12,265 nucleotides of DNA from Acidobacteriota bacterium (lineage in GTDB: Bacteria > Acidobacteriota > Terriglobia > Terriglobales > Acidobacteriaceae), in contig JAJZFR010000063.1 in NCBI GenBank assembly GCA_021805265.1, positions 1 through 12,265 of the forward strand. Direction: 5' to 3'. Every line of letters begins with the position of its first letter. Position 1 is the first letter of the stretch. The notes under the pieces are model-generated. The model did no database searches and was not told the origin of the DNA. It saw only the letters and a program-made list of their open reading frames with translations. Positions 8,138 to 12,265 of the stretch are shown here, piece after piece. The position numbers and the translations under genes are program-made.

Positions 8138-8145
8138 AATTTATT

Positions 8146-8736
8146 GTGAATGAAATCTCAAGTCTGACGGACGATAAGAATATCCAGCAGCGTATTCATG
8201 AGGCACAGAATGAATTGCAACGCAATCGCAAGAGCGGTCTGGTGCAATTGAACAATATCTTTCGCGAAGGAACATTGCCCGTCAATCCGCTTAATGGCCC
8301 CACAAGCGGTCAGATGATTGCAGTTGATATCGCCCCGCTTATTACGCCGATCGCCAGGGCATTACTCGTCAGCAAGATGCCCTGGTGCGGCAAAGTGTTC
8401 GACGCCGCATCGGCGCGCGGTGAGAACATATTTTATCCAGGCTTCAAGGCGGTATCCAGGGCTCTTTTTCCTTTTTATGCAGACTATCAACCTGAGGTGC
8501 CTGATCGCTTTCGCGCGTTTCCCTTCAGAACCTATTCAGGCCCTGGCCTAAAAGATACTGATCTTCAGGTGCTCAAGATTGATTACCGCATGCCCGTCAA
8601 TCCGCGTCTCACTATAGGGCGTATCCTCGATGAGTTGGTACAGGTCGACGACAACTACTACTTCGGCAAGGCCTACTTCAAAACATGGTGGGGCAGCTGG
8701 CATCTGATCTTCTATTTTGCTTTGCAGAGAGTATAA
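8146..8736 (+). CDS. Uncharacterised protein between the acyl ligase and the GMC oxidoreductase
   Basis: The predicted product is 196 residues from GTG 8146, or 207 from TTG 8113. I do not recognise a named family. It begins with a polar helical stretch (residues about 3-30), then segments rich in Pro, Gly and aromatics: LNGPTSGQM, PWCGKVFD, FPFRTYSGPGL and VLKIDYRMP. It ends with LDELVQVDDNYYFGKAYFK and an aromatic tail, WWGSWHLIFYFALQ. The alternating hydrophobic and aromatic strands at the C-terminus suggest a beta-rich, possibly lipid-binding fold, but this is only inference. No signal peptide or clear transmembrane helix is visible. It sits 29 bases after the ligase stop and 6 bases before the GMC gene, so it is very likely part of the operon. 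Confidence 0.8.
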   Translation: MNEISSLTDDKNIQQRIHEAQNELQRNRKSGLVQLNNIFREGTLPVNPLNGPTSGQMIAVDIAPLITPIARALLVSKMPWCGKVFDAASARGENIFYPGFKAVSRALFPFYADYQPEVPDRFRAFPFRTYSGPGLKDTDLQVLKIDYRMPVNPRLTIGRILDELVQVDDNYYFGKAYFKTWWGSWHLIFYFALQRV

Positions 8737-8742
8737 GTTTCT

Positions 8743-10779
8743 ATGGACTACAAGCCGCACGTTTCCTTTCGTTCAGATGAACTCTTGCCGTTCACGCCCA
8801 GCCCTGCGCAACGCCTCACCCTTGCTGCCATCTGCGATACTTTGATCCCCTGTTTAACGGCAGAAGCTGGCGAGGATCGCGCATTGATGGCTTTGGCTGC
8901 CTCGGACCTCAACCTCGCATATCTTGTGGAGCAGGCTCTTGAACAGGTTGCCGATACACAGGCCCTGGTTCAGTTGAAGCAGTTCCTGCAACTTCTGGAA
9001 TCACGTACATTCAATGGCATTCTCTTTGGGTACTGGTCGCCATTTTCATGTTTGACTCTTGAGCGCCGCACGGATCTTCTCTATCGCCTGGCAACCCATC
9101 GGCTCGCGCTCATGCGCAGGTCATTTGTCGGTCTCAAACGGCTTGCGACATTTCTCTTTTATGCAACGCTGCCGGATGGAAAGGTCAATCCGGCCTATCG
9201 CGTGTTTCACTATCAGCTTCCATCTCCCTCCGCTCAAGCTCAGACCCCATCGATCCAGACGATCGATGCAAGGGGAATCAATACGCTTCATTGTGATGTC
9301 CTAATCATTGGCTCTGGAGCAAGCGGCGGAGTCGCTGCAGCGGAACTGGCCGCCAGCGGTCAGGATGTCATCGTCGCCGAGAAAGGTGACGTCTTCTCTG
9401 ACCAAGAATTCCATGGCCGCGAACTAGAAAGCCACGATCGCATGTTAGAAAAGCGCGGGGCCCTGACCACCTCCGACAACAGCATGGTGGTTCTAGCAGG
9501 TAGCCTGCTTGGCGGTGGCACTGCGATCAATTGGTCCGGAGCTTTGCGTCCACCTGCCGAGATTTTGCACGAGTGGGATCAGATTTACGGATTCAGAGAC
9601 GTTAGCGGCGCAGAGTTTCAGCAGAGCCTGGATGCAGTCAGCAGTCGCATTGCAGTCAACACAGAAAACGATCATCAGCGCAGCGTAAACAATCGCGTCT
9701 TTGAAGAGGGTCTGTCTGCATTGCAATACGGAGTCTCTTCCATCCCCCGCAATGTAAAAAACTGCGTCGACTGTGGCTTTTGCAACTTCGGATGCCCACA
9801 CGGCGCCAAGCAATCCACTCATAAAACCTACCTTGTCGACGCACAGCAACACGGGGCGCGCATTCTCGTACGAGCTCATGCCAGCAGAGTTGAACATCGT
9901 GCGGGCCGGATCACCGGTGCCAGTCTGAACGTGCGTCATTCCGATGGCAGTGTTTCAGAGATTGCGGTGCAGTGTAGGGCTGTCGTGTTGGCCGCTGGAT
10001 CAATCCATACCCCGGCAATTTTGATGCGGTCTGGATTGACTAATCCCAACATAGGACTGAATCTGCGGCTTCATCCCACCACCGCCACGGGTGCTCTATT
10101 TGATCGCCCGATTCGCATGTGGCAGGGAGCGCCCATGACGCGCCTCTGTGACGAATTTGCCAATCTGGATTCACATGGCTACGGAGTGCGTCTGATGAAT
10201 GCGTCCGCACATCCCGGTGTATTGGCAATGGTCACGCCTTGGATTTCAGGCAGAATGCATAAGCGCCTCATGCAAAGGTTGGAATACACCGCCAATATCA
10301 TGATCATCACGAGAGATCGTTACAGTGGCCGTATCACGCTCGGTCCGGACGGATATCCTCGTATTCATTACCAGCTACATCCCCATGATGCCCGGCACAT
10401 GATGCGAGGCGTACAGGAGGCTCTCCGCATCCATCACGCTGCAGGAGCCCGGGAAGTGAACACATCACAAAACGCTATGCCGGTATTCCGAGTCGGTCAC
10501 GATCACGACTTTGAAAACTTTTTGAGAAGGGTTGCTCAACTCGATCTTCGGCCTAACTCCTTCTCGCTGTTCAGTGCCCACCAAATGGGTTCAGCACGCA
10601 TCGCTGGCAGCGCCCGCCAGGGCGTCGCCAACCCGGATGGAGAATGCTATGAGGTCAAAGGACTCTTTCTCGTCGATGCAAGTGTGTTTCCAACCTGTAG
10701 CGGCGTCAATCCTATGCTGACCATCATGGCCACGGCACACTTCCTCGCACAACGAATCAAGACATTGCTCTGCCCTTGA
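8743..10779 (+). CDS. GMC-family long-chain alcohol oxidase/dehydrogenase-like flavoprotein with fused N-terminal subunit-3-like domain
   Basis: The protein has 678 residues. Residues about 16-140 resemble the gluconate-2-dehydrogenase subunit 3 type domain (PSPAQRLTLAAICDTLIP, 19-36). The FAD Rossmann motif follows: DVLIIGSGASGGVAAAELA (185-203), ending in VAEKG (211-215). The GMC signature GSLLGGGTAINWSGALRPP is at 253-271. Cys341, Cys344, Cys347 and Cys351 form a CxxCxxCxxxC cluster before PHGAKQS. His613 (SAHQMGSAR) and Asn656 (VFPTCSGVNPMLT) are the likely catalytic His/Asn pair. This layout fits the long-chain alcohol oxidase (FAO) group, which oxidises fatty alcohols to aldehydes. A cholesterol-oxidase-like or other alcohol dehydrogenase role is possible. 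It is the last gene of the operon and starts 6 bases after the uncharacterised gene. The ribosome site before ATG 8743 is weak. Confidence 0.88.
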   Translation: MDYKPHVSFRSDELLPFTPSPAQRLTLAAICDTLIPCLTAEAGEDRALMALAASDLNLAYLVEQALEQVADTQALVQLKQFLQLLESRTFNGILFGYWSPFSCLTLERRTDLLYRLATHRLALMRRSFVGLKRLATFLFYATLPDGKVNPAYRVFHYQLPSPSAQAQTPSIQTIDARGINTLHCDVLIIGSGASGGVAAAELAASGQDVIVAEKGDVFSDQEFHGRELESHDRMLEKRGALTTSDNSMVVLAGSLLGGGTAINWSGALRPPAEILHEWDQIYGFRDVSGAEFQQSLDAVSSRIAVNTENDHQRSVNNRVFEEGLSALQYGVSSIPRNVKNCVDCGFCNFGCPHGAKQSTHKTYLVDAQQHGARILVRAHASRVEHRAGRITGASLNVRHSDGSVSEIAVQCRAVVLAAGSIHTPAILMRSGLTNPNIGLNLRLHPTTATGALFDRPIRMWQGAPMTRLCDEFANLDSHGYGVRLMNASAHPGVLAMVTPWISGRMHKRLMQRLEYTANIMIITRDRYSGRITLGPDGYPRIHYQLHPHDARHMMRGVQEALRIHHAAGAREVNTSQNAMPVFRVGHDHDFENFLRRVAQLDLRPNSFSLFSAHQMGSARIAGSARQGVANPDGECYEVKGLFLVDASVFPTCSGVNPMLTIMATAHFLAQRIKTLLCP

Positions 10780-10800
10780 CACCAGATTCAACCCCCGGAT

Positions 10801-10832
10801 TCATGGTCATACATTTCGCTCATGGTCATACA
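10801..10832. repeat. Two 13-bp direct repeats, 19-bp period
   Basis: TCATGGTCATACA occurs exactly at 10801-10813 and 10820-10832, just after the operon. The spacing is near two helical turns, so paired binding sites or a decayed repeat are possible. Function is unknown. Confidence 0.8.
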
Positions 10833-10862
10833 AAATGGCAGAAAAGAACGGTACTGGATAGA

Positions 10863-10889
10863 AAATATGGAAAGTATGGAAAATATGGA
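10863..10889. repeat. Three tandem 9-bp units
   Basis: AAATATGGA, AAGTATGGA and AAATATGGA follow one another without gaps; the middle unit differs at one base. It is a short A-rich minisatellite of unknown role. Confidence 0.8.
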
Positions 10890-10941
10890 AATCTCGCAAG
10901 CGCATGAAATATTTGGCTTTATATGGTAAGTATAGGAGGGA

Positions 10942-10968
10942 AATGTACTTGCGGGAATGTACTGGCGG
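10942..10968. repeat. 13-bp imperfect direct repeat touching the tRNA 3' end
   Basis: AATGTACTTGCGG (10942-10954) and AATGTACTGGCGG (10956-10968) differ at one base. The second copy includes the CCA end and discriminator of tRNA-Ser on the opposite strand, so this may be a partial duplication of the tRNA terminus. Confidence 0.65.
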
Positions 10969-11055
10969 AGAGAGGGGGATTCGAACCCCCGGTAGAGCTT
11001 TTGACCCTACAACGGTTTAGCAAACCGCCGCCTTCAGCCACTCGGCCATCTCTCC
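10963..11055 (-). tRNA. tRNA-Ser (anticodon GCU)
   Basis: Read on the - strand, the gene begins GGAGAGATGGCCGAGTGG and ends with TCTCTCC, discriminator G and an encoded CCA. The 7-bp acceptor stem pairs fully. The anticodon stem-loop GGTTTGCTAAACC gives anticodon GCU (complement of 11019-11021), which reads AGC/AGU serine codons. A long variable arm (GTAGGGTCAAAAGCTCTAC) is typical of class II serine tRNAs, and the T-arm has the usual GGTTCGAATCC core. The 3' end points toward the lipid operon, the side on which tRNA-targeting elements normally integrate. Confidence 0.96.
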
Positions 11056-11175
11056 GGCTCTCTCGGATTATAACCGAAGGCAGCTTGCCCCGGCACTCGG
11101 GCTGAAAAAAGGCGATTTTTGGCCGCCGTAATTTTTCTCTTCAGATAACCAGCATTCGTTGTTACATTCACATCT
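11056..11175. other. Divergent intergenic region between tRNA-Ser and the permease gene
   Basis: This 120-bp spacer must hold promoters in both directions. A perfect TATAAT for the - strand (complement of 11067-11072) lies 11 bases before the tRNA 5' end, with no good -35 box. On the + strand I see no convincing promoter or Shine-Dalgarno for the permease. Confidence 0.55.
11067..11072 (-). promoter_or_regulatory. -10 box of the tRNA-Ser promoter
   Basis: TATAAT on the - strand ends 11 bases upstream of the mature tRNA 5' end. The GC-rich sequence after it (CCGAGAGAGCC) would be the transcription start region. The -35 region at 17-bp spacing matches the consensus poorly. Confidence 0.55.
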
Positions 11176-12265
11176 ATGCGCCTTGTCAAGCAATCCGCCC
11201 GGCGAAAGCTGCGGATCGTTCCGCTGATCGCGGCCACGTATTTCATGGTCTCCGGCGGCCCCTACGGCATTGAGGATATTCTTGGCGGCGCGGGCTACGC
11301 CAAGGCGCTGGCGATTCTGATCCTGCTGCCGTTTCTGTGGAGCCTGCCCACCACGCTGATGATCGGCGAACTGGCCAGCGCCATTCCCGTCGAAGGCGGC
11401 TTTTACGTCTGGGTGCGGCGCGCTCTGGGGCCGTTCTGGGGCTATCAGGAGGGTTGGCTGTCGCTCGCAGCGAGCGTCTTTGACATGGCCATCTACCCGA
11501 CCATCTTTGTGGAGTATCTTGGCCGCTTCAACCCGGCGCTCACCAGCGGGCCACGTGCCTATCTTTGGTCGCTGCTGGTGGTGGTCGTTTGCTGCCTGTG
11601 GAATCTGCGCGGCGTTCCCGCCGTTGGCGAGGGCACGGTGGGTCTTTTTGTTCTGCTTCTCTCGCCCTTTGTTGTCTTTGTCGCGCTGGGCTTCTGGCGC
11701 GGGTTTACGGTTCACCCCGTAGTGCAGTGGCACACCGCCTCGACGGAGGCGTCGCTCTCGACTGCCATCCTCGTCGCCATGTGGAATTACATGGGCTGGG
11801 ACAACGCCTCGACGGTCGCCCAGGAGGTCGAAAATCCGCAGCGCAACTATCCGCTAGCCATGGTCTCGGCCGCCATGCTGGTCGCCGTCACCTACATCCT
11901 GCCGCTGGCCGCCGTCGCGCTCATGGGCATCTCGGTAGCCAACTTTTCGACTGGCTCCTGGGCCGATGCGGCAACGATGATCGGCGGCCCGCTGTTGGGC
12001 ATCGCCGTGGTTGCGGGCGGCGCCATCAATGGCTTCGGCATGTTCAACGTGCTCATGATGAGCTACACGCGGCTGCCTGTCGCGATGGCCGGGGACGGAA
12101 TGCTGCCGCGCTTCGTCATGCTGCGCAATCGCCGCGGCGTACCCTATGTTTCCGTGCTGCTCTGCGCACTGGCCTGGGCGCTTGCGCTCAACCTCAAGTT
12201 CGAGCGGCTCATCTCGATCGACCTGATTCTCTACGGTGCCAGCCTGGTGCTCGAGTTCGTGGCCC
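11176..12265 (+). CDS. APC-superfamily amino-acid permease, 3' truncated by the window edge
   Basis: The frame is open from ATG 11176 to the end of the window, giving 363 residues of an expected roughly 430-500. A basic N-terminus (MRLVKQSARRKLR) leads into the first membrane helix with the unwound motif VSGGPYGIED (25-34), which in APC transporters contacts the substrate amino group. Further hydrophobic helices appear near residues 44-65, 128-143, 153-174, 191-208, 229-250, 268-292 and 322-340. Between them are the cytoplasmic motifs EVENPQRNYPLA (217-228) and TRLPVAMAGDGMLP (298-311), both typical of the family. The likely role is amino-acid or polyamine uptake through the inner membrane. 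The next upstream in-frame stop is at 11146 and there is no other start, so ATG 11176 is the best choice despite a weak ribosome site. Codon use is much more GC-rich than in the lipid operon, and the gene is probably unrelated to it. Confidence 0.88.
   Translation, partial: MRLVKQSARRKLRIVPLIAATYFMVSGGPYGIEDILGGAGYAKALAILILLPFLWSLPTTLMIGELASAIPVEGGFYVWVRRALGPFWGYQEGWLSLAASVFDMAIYPTIFVEYLGRFNPALTSGPRAYLWSLLVVVVCCLWNLRGVPAVGEGTVGLFVLLLSPFVVFVALGFWRGFTVHPVVQWHTASTEASLSTAILVAMWNYMGWDNASTVAQEVENPQRNYPLAMVSAAMLVAVTYILPLAAVALMGISVANFSTGSWADAATMIGGPLLGIAVVAGGAINGFGMFNVLMMSYTRLPVAMAGDGMLPRFVMLRNRRGVPYVSVLLCALAWALALNLKFERLISIDLILYGASLVLEFVA

Larger units (their letters stand above)
10780..10962. other. 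AT-rich intergenic strip with several short direct repeats
   Basis: No credible gene is seen here. The line 10861-10920 is only about 33% GC, against about 53% in the operon. It holds three repeat sets, listed separately, and a short sequence resembling the tRNA T-arm at 10785-10798. I see no strong GC hairpin followed by T residues, so no intrinsic terminator for the operon can be named. Confidence 0.7.

Noticed and set aside
9493..9939. 148-residue - strand open frame inside the GMC gene
   Set aside because: It is a shadow of the GMC coding frame with no motif or ribosome site.
10780..10962. Intrinsic terminator after the operon
   Set aside because: I found no stable GC stem followed by a T-run on the + strand; the strip is AT-rich with direct, not inverted, repeats.
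10923..11105. 60-residue + strand open frame containing AERGGFEPPVELLT
   Set aside because: It is the antisense translation of the tRNA-Ser gene, a well-known spurious protein pattern.
11068..11733. 221-residue - strand open frame opposite the permease
   Set aside because: It is very rich in charged residues, Gln and Asn, has no recognisable domain, and is antisense to a clear membrane transporter; high GC produces such frames.
1..12265. CRISPR array, transposase or integrase
   Set aside because: No regularly spaced repeats of CRISPR size and no recombinase motifs were seen in any frame examined.

Overview
The window holds most of a lipid/polyketide biosynthesis operon (positions 1 to about 10,780, all + strand), then a short AT-rich intergenic strip, a serine tRNA on the - strand, and the start of a GC-rich amino-acid permease gene that runs off the right edge. 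The host is a bacterium. The mix of a PUFA-synthase/heterocyst-glycolipid-type synthase, Shine-Dalgarno motifs with frequent TTG/GTG starts, and moderately high GC suggests a soil bacterium such as an acidobacterium, but the sequence does not prove the phylum.

Region 1 (1-3044) encodes the C-terminal part of a PfaA/HglE-type iterative synthase in three consecutive frames. The first piece is a post-acyltransferase linker plus an ACP with the DLGIDSLKRVEI signature. The second is the structural (N-terminal) half of the ketoreductase. The third is the catalytic ketoreductase half fused to a double-hotdog dehydratase. The first junction lies on a nine-A run in the right register for a -1 frameshift or slippage. 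The second is an ATGCTTGA stop/start overlap with its own ribosome binding site. The KS and AT domains must lie left of the window.

Region 2 (3073-8116) continues with a PfaD-type FMN enoyl reductase, a KAS III-like ketosynthase with an intact Cys/His/Asn triad, a stand-alone acyl carrier protein, a FabG-like SDR reductase and a short AMP-forming acyl ligase. Genes overlap or are spaced by fewer than about 30 bases, so they are probably cotranscribed and translationally coupled. Together they supply ketosynthesis, ketoreduction, dehydration, enoyl reduction and acyl activation on two different carrier proteins.

Region 3 (8146-10779) has a conserved-looking protein of unknown function and a large GMC flavoprotein resembling long-chain alcohol oxidases, with a fused N-terminal gluconate-dehydrogenase-subunit-3-like domain and a four-cysteine cluster. 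A plausible overall model, by inference, is that the operon builds a long reduced or partly unsaturated acyl chain and tailors or oxidises it.

Region 4 (10780-12265) has three sets of short direct repeats in about 180 bases, tRNA-Ser(GCU) pointing its 3' end at the operon, and an APC-superfamily permease. Sampled lines of the operon are about 53% GC and sampled lines of the permease about 66%, which fits the operon being an acquired segment bordering a tRNA gene. No integrase, transposase, CRISPR array or rRNA is visible.
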